Below are positions 49,450 to 59,190 of a DNA stretch of 64,000 nucleotides, piece by piece. Every line of letters begins with the position of its first letter. The first letter of the stretch is position 1. Both the position numbers and the translations under genes were made by a program. This DNA is from Halorubrum laminariae (lineage in GTDB: Archaea; Halobacteriota; Halobacteria; Halobacteriales; Haloferacaceae): contig NZ_JANHDL010000001.1 of NCBI RefSeq assembly GCF_024494655.1, positions 248,001 to 312,000 on the forward strand, given 5' to 3'. The notes beneath the pieces are model-generated. The model worked only from the letters and a program-made list of their open reading frames with translations. It was not told the origin of the DNA and did not search any database.

Positions 49450-49654
49450 ACCTCCGCTTTTCGCCTCGCAGACAAACCGGTTTCGGGCCGACCCGTCGCC
49501 GGTCGCGGTCCGAACGCGCATCAGCGGCCGCGCCGCTCGGGAGCTATATATACCCTGGTCTGGGATCGATCGGACCGAAATCGCAAGCGAGCGGCGCGTT
49601 CGAGGTCGTGCGACTGACACAACGCATATATACGCTGAGCCGCTTGGTTCGACC

Positions 49655-50626
49655 ATGTCCCGGACTGCGCTAATCGGGAACGTCACCGCGATGCTGGAGG
49701 ACGCGGGCTTCCTCGTGAGCGACCGGTGTGCGGTCCGGCCCAAGAGCTTCGACGTGGCGGCGCGCCGCGACAAGGACCTGCTGTTACTGAAGATCCTCGG
49801 CAACGTCGACGCCCTCGACGCGGAGACCGGCGCGGAGATGAGACGCCTCGGCGAGTACCTGCAGGCGACGCCGATGGTGATCGGAATCCGAACGCGCGAC
49901 GAGGATCTGAAGCCCGGCGTCGTCTACTTCCGCCACGGCGTCCCGGTTATCAACCCGGACACCGCCTACGAGCTGTTCGTCGAGGGAATGCCGCCACTCA
50001 TATACGCGGCCCCGGGCGGGCTGTACGTCAGCCTCGACGGTGACTTACTCGCCGACGAGCGCGAGGAGCGCGGCTGGTCGCTGGGCCGGCTCGCGACCGA
50101 ACTCGGCGTCTCCCGACGGACCGTCTCGAAGTACGAGGACGGGATGAACGCCTCCATCGAAGTCGCGATCCAGCTCGAAGAGCTGTTCGACGAACCGTTT
50201 TCGAGCCCCGTCGAGGTCCTCGACGGCGCGGACGCGGTCCGCGACGCGGACCCGACGCCCGCAGCACCCGACACTGACCCGGACGACGAGCACGTCGTCC
50301 ACGTGCTCACGCGCGCCGGGTTCACGGTGCATCCGACGGCCCGGGCCCCGTTCAAGGCCGTCTCGGAGGACGAGAACAGTGCCGTGACGCGCGTGCTCAC
50401 CGGTCACTCGGCGTTCACGCCAGCCGCGGAGAAACGCGCGCGGATCATGTCCTCCATCGGCGAGGTGGCCCAGACCCGGTCCGTGTACTTCACCGAGGGA
50501 GACGAGCGACGCGAGTCGGTCGACGGCACCGCCTTGGTGTCCTGTAAGGAACTCGCCGGCATCTCCGACCCCGAAGAGATCCGCGAACTCATCCGCGACC
50601 GGGCGGCGGTTCCCTCAGAAGCCTGA
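49655..50626 (+). CDS. Archaeal HTH-type transcription regulator (XRE-like)
   Basis: 323 residues from ATG 49655, with TATA box GCATATATACGC (49624-49635) about 27 bp upstream. N-terminal ~125 residues form a nuclease-like fold ([40 protein letters not shown]), common in archaeal putative HTH regulators. An XRE-type helix-turn-helix at about 130-180 follows: [40 protein letters not shown]. The C-terminal ~130 residues repeat a similar fold ([20 protein letters not shown]). Targets unknown. Confidence 0.82.
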   Translation: MSRTALIGNVTAMLEDAGFLVSDRCAVRPKSFDVAARRDKDLLLLKILGNVDALDAETGAEMRRLGEYLQATPMVIGIRTRDEDLKPGVVYFRHGVPVINPDTAYELFVEGMPPLIYAAPGGLYVSLDGDLLADEREERGWSLGRLATELGVSRRTVSKYEDGMNASIEVAIQLEELFDEPFSSPVEVLDGADAVRDADPTPAAPDTDPDDEHVVHVLTRAGFTVHPTARAPFKAVSEDENSAVTRVLTGHSAFTPAAEKRARIMSSIGEVAQTRSVYFTEGDERRESVDGTALVSCKELAGISDPEEIRELIRDRAAVPSEA

Positions 50627-50683
50627 TCCGACCGACCGCGACGAGCCCAGATCGCTTTTCACGCTCCGTTCCGCTACCCGTGA

Positions 50684-52234
50684 TTACCGACCGAACAACC
50701 GACTGAAGAACCCGTCGCCGTCTGTATCATCGTCGTCGCCGTCGCTTTCGTCGGAGTCTGCGTTCCCATCGTCGGAGTCCGCCGAGTCCTGCTGATCGCC
50801 GGACCCGCTCCGCTCCGAGAGGACGGTGTTCATCGTCCCGGTGTCGTCGTCCCGGAACGGGACGCTCCCGGCGAGCTCGTCGTCGATGTCGCGGTCCGAC
50901 GCGTCGGTCGCGTCGGCGGGTGACTCCTCTTCCGGTGTGTCGTCCGCCGTCTCGCGAGTCGCTGGCTCGTCATCAACCGCTTTGCGGTCTACCGATTCGT
51001 CGTCCGTTTCTCGATCCGCCGATTCGCTGTCCACCGAGTCGAGGCCCGTCGACTGGTCATCCGCCGGCCCGCGGTCCGAGTCGAACGCCGCCTCGCCCGC
51101 CTCGTCTTCGATCATCGATTCGAGGTCGTCGCCGTCGACGTGGTCGTTGCCGACGGTCTGCGTGTCGCCATCGAGGTCGTCGCCCGCGTCGCCTTCTGGA
51201 CTGTCGTGCGCCGACTCTGACTCCGGCGATTCGGCGTCGCCCTCGTCATCTGACACGGGCGACTCGTCGGCGATGATGATCTCCCGCCCGTCGGCCGGCT
51301 CGTCAAGCCCGCCCGAGTCGGCGTCGGCAACGATGATATCATCGCCGTCGGCCTCCGCCGAATTCGGGTCCTCTTCGGTGTCGGCGTCCTCTTCGGTGTC
51401 GGCGGCGGTGCTGTCCACGCTCTCGTCGGAGGGCGCAGCCGCGTCGCCGTCTCGGTCGTCTCCGCCCGTCGATGTCGCCATCGTCGTATCGGCGGACTCC
51501 GATTCGGCCGCGGTGGCGGATTCCGGTTCGGGGATCTCCGCGCCGGTCAGCGTCCGGGCAAGGTCGCGATACGCGCGGGACGCGGGCGCATCCGGAGCGA
51601 ACGTCACCAGCGGCTCGTTCGCCGTCACCGCCCGCGACACGGCAGGGTCGTCAGGGATCCGACCGAGGACGAGCGCGTCGAGGACGCGCGCGATCTCGTC
51701 GTCCGTCGCACCATCGGCACCGACGCGCGCGATCGCCACGCCGGCGACCGTGCCGCCGAGCCGCTCCGTCAGTTGTCGGGTCTTCTCGGTGTCGCCGAGG
51801 GCGTTGCGTTCGGCCGTCGAGACGAGCAGGGTCTCGTCCGCGAGCCCGAGCGGCAGCGTCGAGTCGTGCGAGAGTCCCGCGCCCGCGTCGAGGAAGACGT
51901 AGTCGGCGTCGTCGAAGGCGGCGACGACCTCGCGGAGCCCGGACGGGTCGGCCGCCGCGTACGCGTCAAGGTCGGCCGCTCCCGGAACGACGCGCAGGCC
52001 GGCTGGCCCCGATCGAACCGCGTCGATCGGGTCGGCCCGTCCGGAGAGCACGTCGTGGAGGGTGGTCTCTCCCGGTTCGACACCGACCGCTCCCGCGAGA
52101 TTCGCCATGCCGATGTCGGCGTCGACCGCGACGACATCGGCACCGGCGTCGGCCAGGATCGTCGCTATCGCCGCGGTCGTGGTGGTCTTTCCGACCCCAC
52201 CTTTCGCCGAGGCGACCGCATACACCGTTGCCAT
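50684..52234 (-). CDS. MinD-like ATPase with long acidic tail (MinD4-like)
   Basis: 516 residues from ATG 52234 (MATVYAVASAKGGVGKTTTT). Residues 1-~245 are a MinD/ParA P-loop ATPase: deviant Walker A AKGGVGKTT (10-18), DADIGMANLAGAVG, VFLDAGAGLS. Then ~260 residues of Asp/Glu/Ser-rich linker, ending in the amphipathic GFFSRLFGR, which could bind membrane. Haloferax MinD4, an oscillating protein that positions archaella and chemosensory arrays, has the same layout, so this is a likely MinD4 orthologue. The TATA-like TTTAAGT lies 27 bp upstream on the minus strand. Adjacent to, but divergent from, the ATP synthase operon. Confidence 0.8.
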   Translation of the reverse strand: MATVYAVASAKGGVGKTTTTAAIATILADAGADVVAVDADIGMANLAGAVGVEPGETTLHDVLSGRADPIDAVRSGPAGLRVVPGAADLDAYAAADPSGLREVVAAFDDADYVFLDAGAGLSHDSTLPLGLADETLLVSTAERNALGDTEKTRQLTERLGGTVAGVAIARVGADGATDDEIARVLDALVLGRIPDDPAVSRAVTANEPLVTFAPDAPASRAYRDLARTLTGAEIPEPESATAAESESADTTMATSTGGDDRDGDAAAPSDESVDSTAADTEEDADTEEDPNSAEADGDDIIVADADSGGLDEPADGREIIIADESPVSDDEGDAESPESESAHDSPEGDAGDDLDGDTQTVGNDHVDGDDLESMIEDEAGEAAFDSDRGPADDQSTGLDSVDSESADRETDDESVDRKAVDDEPATRETADDTPEEESPADATDASDRDIDDELAGSVPFRDDDTGTMNTVLSERSGSGDQQDSADSDDGNADSDESDGDDDDTDGDGFFSRLFGR

Positions 52235-52365
52235 ACCGAGACGGTCCGGCGACTGGTACTTAAATGTAGGCGGCCGCAGAGACGCAAGCGGACGGTTGGA
52301 GGAACGGTCGCATCCGACCCGTCGCGGGTCGAGGCCGTTCGATCCACCGCTCGCTTTCGCAAACA

Positions 52366-52374
52366 CCTTATACG
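52366..52374 (+). promoter_or_regulatory. Promoter of the ATP synthase operon
   Basis: CCTTATACG centred about 35 bp before the atpH ATG at 52405. It is the only TATA-like element between minD and atpH reading rightward, so it should drive atpH through atpB with a short leader. Confidence 0.6.
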
Positions 52375-52404
52375 TCGCTTCTAGAGATTCAGGCGATTAG
52401 TAGT

Positions 52405-52761
52405 ATGGCGAGACCAGAGGTGCTCGACCGGATCAAGCAGGCTGAAACGGAGGCGGACGAGATCATCGCGGAGGCGGAATCGGACGCCGACGAGCGCCTC
52501 GCTAAGGCTCGACAGCGCGCGGAAGAGATCCGCGACGAGGCCGAGGAGGAGGCGGCTTCCGAGGCCGAAGAGCGGCTCGAAGCGGCCCGCGAGGAGATCG
52601 AGGAGCGGCGCGAGGAGATCCTCGAATCGGGTCGTGCCGACCGCGACGAGCTCGAACGCGAGGCCCGCGACAGAGTGGACACTGCCGTCGACTACGCCGT
52701 CGAACGGTTCGAAGAAGCGGTGACCCAACAGGCCGAGGAGGCGGTGGATGCTCAGGCCTGA
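52405..52761 (+). CDS. atpH: A-type ATP synthase subunit H
   Basis: 118 residues, almost entirely one charged helix (ARPEVLDRIKQAETEADEII, then AKARQRAEEIRDEAEEEAAS). It forms a parallel coiled coil with subunit E as a peripheral stalk that keeps the catalytic head from rotating. First gene of the operon. It overlaps atpI by 14 bp, so the two are translationally coupled. Confidence 0.93.
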   Translation: MARPEVLDRIKQAETEADEIIAEAESDADERLAKARQRAEEIRDEAEEEAASEAEERLEAAREEIEERREEILESGRADRDELEREARDRVDTAVDYAVERFEEAVTQQAEEAVDAQA

Positions 52762-55024
52762 GCGGATGAGCAAGGTGTCGGTGACGGGCTCGAAGCGCGT
52801 CATCGACGACGTGATCGAAGCGGCGTACGACCACCACTCGCTGCACGTCACCGACTACGACGAGCGCTACGAGGGCTTCGAGCCCGGCGCGTCGCTCGAC
52901 GGAGCCGAAGACGTTAACGAGCGACTCGTCACTGTTCGGTCGCTCGAAAGCATCCTCGATGTCGACGACGCGGACGTCGACCCCGCCCGCGCGCTCGACG
53001 ACGAGGACCTCGCGGCGGAACTGGACGACGTGCGCGAGCGGGTCAACGAACTCAACGACCGGCGCGACGAACTGCGAACCCAGATCCGCGACAGACAAGA
53101 GGAGATAGACCGGATGGAGCCGTTCGCGGACCTCGGCATCGCGCTCGACCTGCTCGGCGGCTACGACTCACTCGAAGTCGTCGTCGGGGAGGCGAAACCC
53201 GACGCGGTCGAAGGCGCGCTCGCCGGTGCGGAGGGGATAGACGCGTACGAGGTGTTCGCGGGCGGCGACGTGGTCGCCGTCTTCGCGAAGCCCGCGGCGG
53301 GAGCTGACGAGGGCGTCCTTCAGGACTCGCTCGTCGGCGTCGACATCGCCCTGCTCGACGTGCCGGACGCGGAGGCGAGCCCCTCGGAGTACGTGGCCGA
53401 ACTCGAAGCGGAACAGGCCGACCTCCGAGACGACCTTGTGGCGGTCGAATCCGAGCTGTCCGACGTGAAATCGGAGGCCGCGGGCTTCCTGTTGCGCGCC
53501 GAAGAGCAGCTCACGATCGAGGCCGAAAAGAAGCAGGCCCCGCTCTCCTTTGCGACGACCGAGAACGCCTTCATCGCCGAGGGATGGGTGCCGACCGAGA
53601 CGTTCTCCGATCTCGAGGCGGCGATCACCGACGCGGTCGGTGACCACGCCGAGGTCGAGGAACTGGAACGCGCGTCGTTCACCCCCGACGGGGACCACCA
53701 CACCGAGGCCGTCGCCGACGGCGGCTCCGCGGGCGGCGACACCGCAGCGGCGAGCGGCGACGCGGACGCCAACACCGCGGCGGCGAGCGGCGACGCGGAC
53801 GCCACGGACGAGACCGAGCGCGAGGCAGCCACAGACGGCGGCCACGCGCCCCACGGCAGCGACGACCCGCCGGTCGTCCAGAACAACGGGAGCGCGGCCG
53901 GTCCCTTCGAACTGCTCGTGAAGGGCTTCGGACGGCCGAAGTACGCGGAGTTTGATCCGACGCTTCTCGTCTTCCTCACGTTCCCGCTCATGTTCGGCTT
54001 CATGATCGGCGACGTGGGGTACGGCGTGTTGTACGCCGCCATCGGCTATTTCCTGTACAGCAGGTACGAGGGGACGTTCCGCGAACTCGGAGCCGTCGCG
54101 CTGTGGGCCGGCGGCTTCACGATCCTGTTCGGGATCTACTTCGGTATCGACGTGTTCGGCTATCACGCCTACCAGCTCCTGCCGGGCGACGTTCACTGGC
54201 CGGTCGCTGGGAAGGGGCTCTCGCCAGCTGATATCGACTGGGCGCTGTCGTTCCTCGTCGCCAGCGTGCTGTTCGGCCTCGCGCACCTGAACGTGGGACA
54301 CGTCCTCTCGTTCGTGAGCAACTACCAGCAGCACGACCTGAAACACGCGCTGTACGAGGGCGGCTCGTGGCTGCTGATCCTCAACGGCGCGTGGATCTGG
54401 ATCTTCAGCCAGCACCTCCCCGGCCCGAAGCCGGAGTTCCTCTTCGAGTCCTTCTCGATACTCACCTTCGGAGCGGTCTCGTTCGCCGGCTTCCCGGTCG
54501 CAGTCGGGTACGCCGCTCTCGCGGCCATCCTCGCGGGCGTCGTCCTGCTCGCGATCGGCGAACCTCCAGAACTCGCGGAGGTGCTCTCGCCGATCGTCAA
54601 CGTCATCTCGTACGCCCGGATCATGGCCGTGCTGCTCGCGAAGGGCGGAATGGCGCTCGCGGTGAACCTGCTCGCGTTCGGCGCGTACATCGACGAGAGC
54701 GGTGAGGGAAGCTTCCACTTCATCTTCAGTGCCGACTACCTCGAATACGTGCAGAGCCACCCCGGAGACTACGAGCTGGTCTTCGCGGGGATGACGACCG
54801 CGTTCGACCCGGCCTCCGTCGGAGCCGTCGGCGTCCTCGCGCTCGTCGGCGGTATCCTCGTCGCGGTCGTCGGACACATCGTCGTGCTCGCGCTCGGGAT
54901 CACGTCCGCCGGTATTCAGGCGGTGCGTCTCGAGTACGTGGAGTTCTTCGGGAACTTCTACGAGGGCGGCGGGGACGCGTACCTGCCGTTCGGCTACGAC
55001 CGAGAGTACACCGCCGACGAGTAG
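52748..55024 (+). CDS. atpI: A-type ATP synthase subunit I (a-subunit)
   Basis: 758 residues from ATG 52748 (MLRPERMSKVSVTGSKRV, the usual start). N-terminal ~390 residues are cytoplasmic and contact the peripheral stalks. Seven or eight membrane helices follow (about 395-745) with the proton-channel region around SPIVNVISYARIMAVLLAKG. The linker near residue 330-355 is low-complexity, holding a 33-bp tandem duplication (TAAASGDADAN). Overlaps atpH. Provides the half-channels for H+ or Na+ passing subunit K; ATP synthesis is driven by this flow. Confidence 0.95.
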   Translation: MLRPERMSKVSVTGSKRVIDDVIEAAYDHHSLHVTDYDERYEGFEPGASLDGAEDVNERLVTVRSLESILDVDDADVDPARALDDEDLAAELDDVRERVNELNDRRDELRTQIRDRQEEIDRMEPFADLGIALDLLGGYDSLEVVVGEAKPDAVEGALAGAEGIDAYEVFAGGDVVAVFAKPAAGADEGVLQDSLVGVDIALLDVPDAEASPSEYVAELEAEQADLRDDLVAVESELSDVKSEAAGFLLRAEEQLTIEAEKKQAPLSFATTENAFIAEGWVPTETFSDLEAAITDAVGDHAEVEELERASFTPDGDHHTEAVADGGSAGGDTAAASGDADANTAAASGDADATDETEREAATDGGHAPHGSDDPPVVQNNGSAAGPFELLVKGFGRPKYAEFDPTLLVFLTFPLMFGFMIGDVGYGVLYAAIGYFLYSRYEGTFRELGAVALWAGGFTILFGIYFGIDVFGYHAYQLLPGDVHWPVAGKGLSPADIDWALSFLVASVLFGLAHLNVGHVLSFVSNYQQHDLKHALYEGGSWLLILNGAWIWIFSQHLPGPKPEFLFESFSILTFGAVSFAGFPVAVGYAALAAILAGVVLLAIGEPPELAEVLSPIVNVISYARIMAVLLAKGGMALAVNLLAFGAYIDESGEGSFHFIFSADYLEYVQSHPGDYELVFAGMTTAFDPASVGAVGVLALVGGILVAVVGHIVVLALGITSAGIQAVRLEYVEFFGNFYEGGGDAYLPFGYDREYTADE
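53741..53806 (+). repeat. 33-bp in-frame tandem duplication in atpI
   Basis: Two near-identical copies (53741-53773, 53774-53806) encode TAAASGDADAN and TAAASGDADAT in the acidic linker between the cytoplasmic and membrane halves of subunit I. Frame is kept; the linker length is probably variable between strains. Confidence 0.85.
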
Positions 55025-55193
55025 CCGTCGCGTTCAGCGCTGCGATCCGGCGAATTTTCTGCGGTCGATACCACCGAGAGCACTGTCTGTGTCTCGCGTC
55101 TCGGGGGCTCCGTTCGGTTGTTTTGGGAAGCTTTATGACTCCTGTAGGGGCAACTAGCAACTGTTCGGAGACGAGCAACCGCAACTACTACCA

Positions 55194-55445
55194 ATGCTTG
55201 AAGCTACCAACGAACTCGGGAATGTCGCACTGCAGGCCGGAGGAACGCTCACTAACCCTAGCGCCGCGGCGGCGCTCGCCGTCGGACTGGCGGCGCTCGG
55301 AGCGGGCTACGCGGAGCGTGGAATCGGATCGGCTGCCGTCGGCGCGATGGCCGAAGACGACGATCTGTTCGTCAACGGGCTCATTCTGACGGTCCTCCCC
55401 GAGACGATTGTCATTCTCGCACTCGTCGTCGTCTTCATCGTCTAA
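55194..55445 (+). CDS. atpK: A-type ATP synthase subunit K (c ring)
   Basis: 83 residues, one helical hairpin: SAAAALAVGLAALGAGYAER and DLFVNGLILTVLPETIVILA. Glu70 in LPETIV is the ion-binding carboxylate of the rotor ring. Single-hairpin form with no duplication. It follows a 169-bp gap after atpI that holds a TATA-like GCTTTATGAC near 55130, so an extra internal promoter may supply the high copy number that the c ring needs. Confidence 0.94.
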   Translation: MLEATNELGNVALQAGGTLTNPSAAAALAVGLAALGAGYAERGIGSAAVGAMAEDDDLFVNGLILTVLPETIVILALVVVFIV

Positions 55446-55467
55446 GCGGTTCCCCCTTTCCACACCA

Positions 55468-56043
55468 ATGAGTTTGGACACTGTCGTTGAGGACGTTCGA
55501 GACGAAGCCCGCGCGCGTGCAGAGGAAATCCGTGAGGCGGCGGAGTCCGAGGCGGACGAGATCGTCGCCGAGGCGGAAGCCGACGCCGAGCGCATCCGCG
55601 AAGAGCGGCTCGCCGAGATCGATCGCCAGATCGAACAGGAGCGCGAGCAAACGCTCTCGTCGGCCAAACTCGAGGCCAAACAGGAGCGACTCTCCGCGCG
55701 TCGAGACGTCCTTGAAGACGTCTACGACGATGTCGAGGCCACCATCGAGTCGCTCGACGGCGACCGTCGCCGTGAGCTGACCGAGACGCTTCTCGATGCG
55801 ACGCTCGCGGAGTTCGACGACGAGGAGGTCGCCGTCTACACCCGCGCCGAGGATGTCGATCTGCTTGAGGACCTCGTCGCGGACCGCAACGCCGCGGTCG
55901 ACGGCGAAGTCGACTGTCTCGGCGGCGTCGTCGCGGAAAGCGACACCTCTCGCGTTCGGGTGAACAACACGTTCGACTCGATCCTAGACTCCGTCTGGGA
56001 CGACGAGTTGAAACACATCTCGGAGCGACTGTTCGACCAATGA
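55468..56043 (+). CDS. atpE: A-type ATP synthase subunit E
   Basis: 191 residues from ATG 55468 (MSLDTVVEDVRDEARARAEE). N-terminal ~110 residues are coiled coil (EIVAEAEADAERIREERLAE); the C-terminal domain (VYTRAEDVDLLEDLVADRN; SILDSVWDDELKHISERLF) caps the catalytic head. Partner of subunit H in the peripheral stalk. Overlaps atpC by 4 bp (ATGA). Confidence 0.94.
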   Translation: MSLDTVVEDVRDEARARAEEIREAAESEADEIVAEAEADAERIREERLAEIDRQIEQEREQTLSSAKLEAKQERLSARRDVLEDVYDDVEATIESLDGDRRRELTETLLDATLAEFDDEEVAVYTRAEDVDLLEDLVADRNAAVDGEVDCLGGVVAESDTSRVRVNNTFDSILDSVWDDELKHISERLFDQ

Positions 56044-57086
56044 GCGCTGTCGGCAGCTCGAACCCAGAGTACGTCGTCGCGCGGGTTCGTGCCCGCCGCG
56101 GCAGCCTCTACGGGGACGAGGAGTACCGCAAGCTCACACGCATGGGTCCGGCGGAAATCGCCCGGTTCATGGAGGAGTCGAGCTACGGGGACGAGATCAA
56201 CGCTTTGGGGAGTCGACACAGCGGCGTCGACCTCATCGAGTACGCGCTGAACCAGAACCTCGCGGAGCAGTTCGACGCGATCTTAGATTGGAGCGAGGGG
56301 TCACTGTACGGCCTCATCGCCCGGTATCTCCGCAAGTTCGACGCGTGGAACGTCAAGACGGTCATTCGTGGCGTCTACACCGACGCGGACCAGTCTGCGA
56401 TCGAATCCGACCTGATTCGCGCCGGGGAGTTCGACGACCGGCGGATCCGTCGGCTCTTGGAGACCGACTCGATCGACGCGGTCGTCGAGGTGCTCGAAGA
56501 CACGATCTACGGCGATCCGCTCCGTGCGGCGTACGCCGAGTACGAGGAGACGGGCGTGCTGGTGCCGCTCGAAAACGCCGTCGACCGCGCGTTCTACGAG
56601 CGGCTCCTGTCGGGGCTCGACAGCGACGAACCGACTCGGCAGTACGAGGCGTTCCTCAAGGCCGAAGTCGACTTCCGAAACGCGACGAATGCCCTTCGGC
56701 TCGCCCGGTCGGGTGCCGACATCGACCCCGCGGCGTACTTCATCGAGGGCGGCGAGCTGTTCACTCGGGGGTCGCTCGCGCGGCTCGCCCGGAACCTCGA
56801 CGAGCTCGTGGAGTACATCGCCGACAGCCAGTACGGCGACGAGCTCGGCCCGGCGCTGCGCGAGCTCGAAGAGGCGGACAGCCTCATCGCGTTCGAGCAC
56901 GCGACGGACGCCGCGCTGTTGGCGTACGGCGACCGGCTGGGTACGATCCACCCGGTGTCGATCACGCCGGTCATTTCCTACATCCTCGCGAAGGAACGTG
57001 AGGTAGAGAATATCCGGGCCATCGCCCGCGGGAAGGAGGCCGGTCTGTCGGCCGACGAGATCGAATCGGAGCTGGTGATAACATGA
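56040..57086 (+). CDS. atpC: A-type ATP synthase subunit C
   Basis: 348 residues, helical, with the three-fold repeated pattern of V/A-type C (d) subunits. Couples the central stalk to the membrane rotor: YGDEEYRKLTRMGPAEIARF, SLYGLIARYLRKFDAWNVK, DSQYGDELGPALRELEEADS. Starts inside the stop of atpE (ATGA) and ends overlapping atpF by 4 bp, so translation is coupled through the three genes. Confidence 0.95.
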   Translation: MSAVGSSNPEYVVARVRARRGSLYGDEEYRKLTRMGPAEIARFMEESSYGDEINALGSRHSGVDLIEYALNQNLAEQFDAILDWSEGSLYGLIARYLRKFDAWNVKTVIRGVYTDADQSAIESDLIRAGEFDDRRIRRLLETDSIDAVVEVLEDTIYGDPLRAAYAEYEETGVLVPLENAVDRAFYERLLSGLDSDEPTRQYEAFLKAEVDFRNATNALRLARSGADIDPAAYFIEGGELFTRGSLARLARNLDELVEYIADSQYGDELGPALRELEEADSLIAFEHATDAALLAYGDRLGTIHPVSITPVISYILAKEREVENIRAIARGKEAGLSADEIESELVIT

Positions 57087-57412
57087 GCCAAGAGATCGCC
57101 GTCGTCGGCAGTCCGGAATTCACGACTGGATTCCGGCTCGCTGGCGTGCGGAAGTTCGAGAACGTACCGGACAACGAGAAGGACGAGCGGCTCGACGACG
57201 CCGTCGAGCGGACCCTCGACGACGAGGGAACCGGCATCATCGTGATGCACGACGACGACCTCGACCACCTCTCGCGGGGGACCCGCGACGCGGTCGAGGG
57301 GAGCATCGAGCCCGTGCTCGTCACGCTCGGCGGGTCCGGCGCAGGCAGCGGCGGGCTGCGCGACCAGATCAAACGAGCCATCGGGATCGACCTGATGGAG
57401 GAGGACGACTAA
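57083..57412 (+). CDS. atpF: A-type ATP synthase subunit F
   Basis: 109 residues with a Rossmann-like fold ([60 protein letters not shown]). Part of the central rotor with subunit D. Overlaps atpC by 4 bp and is followed by atpA after one base. Confidence 0.94.
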   Translation: MSQEIAVVGSPEFTTGFRLAGVRKFENVPDNEKDERLDDAVERTLDDEGTGIIVMHDDDLDHLSRGTRDAVEGSIEPVLVTLGGSGAGSGGLRDQIKRAIGIDLMEEDD

Positions 57413-57413
57413 C

Positions 57414-59189
57414 ATGAGCAAAGCAGACACAACCGACGCCGTCTCCGACGACGGCGTCATTCAGAGCGTGAGCGGTCCGGTCGTGACCGCCCGCGATCTC
57501 GACGCCCGCATGAACGACGTCGTCTACGTCGGCGACGAAGGCCTCATGGGGGAAGTGATCGAGATCGAAGGCGACCTCACGACCGTTCAGGTGTACGAGG
57601 AAACCTCCGGGGTCGCCCCCGGCGAACCCGTCGAGAACACGGGCGAGCCGCTGTCGGTCGACCTTGGTCCGGGAGTGCTGGACGCCATCTACGACGGCGT
57701 CCAGCGTCCCTTGGACGTGCTGGAGGGCAAGATGGGCAGTCCGTACCTCGACCGCGGGGTCGACGCGCCCGGCATCGACTTAGAGAAGGAGTGGGAGTTC
57801 GAGCCGGCCGTCGAGGTCGGCGACGAGGTCGGCCGCGGCGACGTGGTCGGCGTTGTCGAGGAGACGGTCACCATCGACCACAAGGTGATGGTGCCGCCGG
57901 ACGCCCTCGAAGAGGATGAGACCACCGAGGTCACCGCGATCGAGTCGGGATCCTTTGATGTCACCGAGACGGTGGCCGAACTCGCCAACGAGACGAACGT
58001 CTCGATGCATCAGGAGTGGCCCGTCCGCGAGGCGCGCCCCTCCGCGAACAAGAAGACCCCCCGGACGCCGCTGGTGTCCGGCCAGCGAATCCTCGACGGG
58101 TTGTTCCCCATCGCGAAGGGCGGAACGGCCGCGATTCCGGGACCGTTCGGCTCCGGAAAGACGGTCACGCAGCACCAGCTCGCGAAGTACGCCGACGCGG
58201 ACATCATCGTCTACGTCGGTTGCGGCGAGCGCGGCAACGAGATGACCGAGGTCATCGAGGACTTCCCCGAGCTGGAGGACCCGGCCAACGGAAACCCGTT
58301 GATGGCCCGAACCTCGCTCATCGCGAACACCTCGAACATGCCCGTCGCGGCGCGTGAGTCCTGTATCTACACGGGAATCACGATCGCCGAGTACTACCGT
58401 GACATGGGGTACGATGTGGCGCTGATGGCCGACTCCACCTCGCGGTGGGCGGAGGCGATGCGCGAGATCTCCTCCCGGCTGGAGGAGATGCCCGGTGAGG
58501 AGGGGTACCCCGCGTACCTCGCCGCCCGTCTGGCGCAGTTCTACGAGCGCGCCGGCTACTTCGAAAACGTCAATGGGACGGAAGGGTCGGTCTCGGCGAT
58601 CGGTGCGGTGTCGCCGCCGGGCGGCGACTTCTCCGAGCCGGTCACCCAGAACACGCTGCGCATCGTGAAGACGTTCTGGGCGCTTGACGCGGACTTAGCG
58701 GAACGCCGTCACTTCCCGTCGATCAACTGGAATGAGTCGTACTCGCTGTACAAAGACCAGCTCGACCCGTGGTTCGAAGACGAGGTCGCAGACGACTGGG
58801 CCGAAAAGCGCCAGTGGGCGGTCGACGTGCTCGACGAGGAGACCGAGCTACAGGAGATTGTTCAGCTCGTCGGGAAAGACGCCCTGCCGGACGACCAGCA
58901 GCTGACACTGGAAGTCGCGCGCTACCTGCGCGAGGCGTATCTGCAACAGAACGCGTTCCACCCGGTCGACACCTTCTGTCCGCCAGAGAAGACGTACCTC
59001 ATGCTGACGACGATCGAGACGTTCAACGACGAGGCGTTCGACGCCCTCGAAGCGGGCGTGCCGGTCGAAGAGATCATCGACACCGAGGCCGCACCCCGGA
59101 TCAACCGGATCGGCGTCCAAGAGGACTACGAGGAGTACGTCGAGGAACTCAAAGCGGAGATCAGCGAGGAACTCCGGAGCCTCTACTAA
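57414..59189 (+). CDS. atpA: A-type ATP synthase subunit A (catalytic)
   Basis: 591 residues. Catalytic nucleotide-binding subunit: N-terminal barrel ([14 protein letters not shown]), the non-homologous A-type insertion ([20 protein letters not shown]), P-loop GPFGSGKT (about 242-249), [12 protein letters not shown], and [20 protein letters not shown]. No intein interrupts the P-loop region. One base separates it from atpF and one from atpB, so the whole core is a single unit. Confidence 0.97.
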   Translation: MSKADTTDAVSDDGVIQSVSGPVVTARDLDARMNDVVYVGDEGLMGEVIEIEGDLTTVQVYEETSGVAPGEPVENTGEPLSVDLGPGVLDAIYDGVQRPLDVLEGKMGSPYLDRGVDAPGIDLEKEWEFEPAVEVGDEVGRGDVVGVVEETVTIDHKVMVPPDALEEDETTEVTAIESGSFDVTETVAELANETNVSMHQEWPVREARPSANKKTPRTPLVSGQRILDGLFPIAKGGTAAIPGPFGSGKTVTQHQLAKYADADIIVYVGCGERGNEMTEVIEDFPELEDPANGNPLMARTSLIANTSNMPVAARESCIYTGITIAEYYRDMGYDVALMADSTSRWAEAMREISSRLEEMPGEEGYPAYLAARLAQFYERAGYFENVNGTEGSVSAIGAVSPPGGDFSEPVTQNTLRIVKTFWALDADLAERRHFPSINWNESYSLYKDQLDPWFEDEVADDWAEKRQWAVDVLDEETELQEIVQLVGKDALPDDQQLTLEVARYLREAYLQQNAFHPVDTFCPPEKTYLMLTTIETFNDEAFDALEAGVPVEEIIDTEAAPRINRIGVQEDYEEYVEELKAEISEELRSLY

Positions 59190-59190
59190 C

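Noticed and set aside
55194..55445. Truncated c-ring subunit
   Set aside because: 83 residues with one hairpin and the ion-binding Glu70 is the normal single-hairpin haloarchaeal form.
57414..59189. Intein in atpA
   Set aside because: The catalytic subunit is 591 residues with an uninterrupted P-loop; no splicing motifs.
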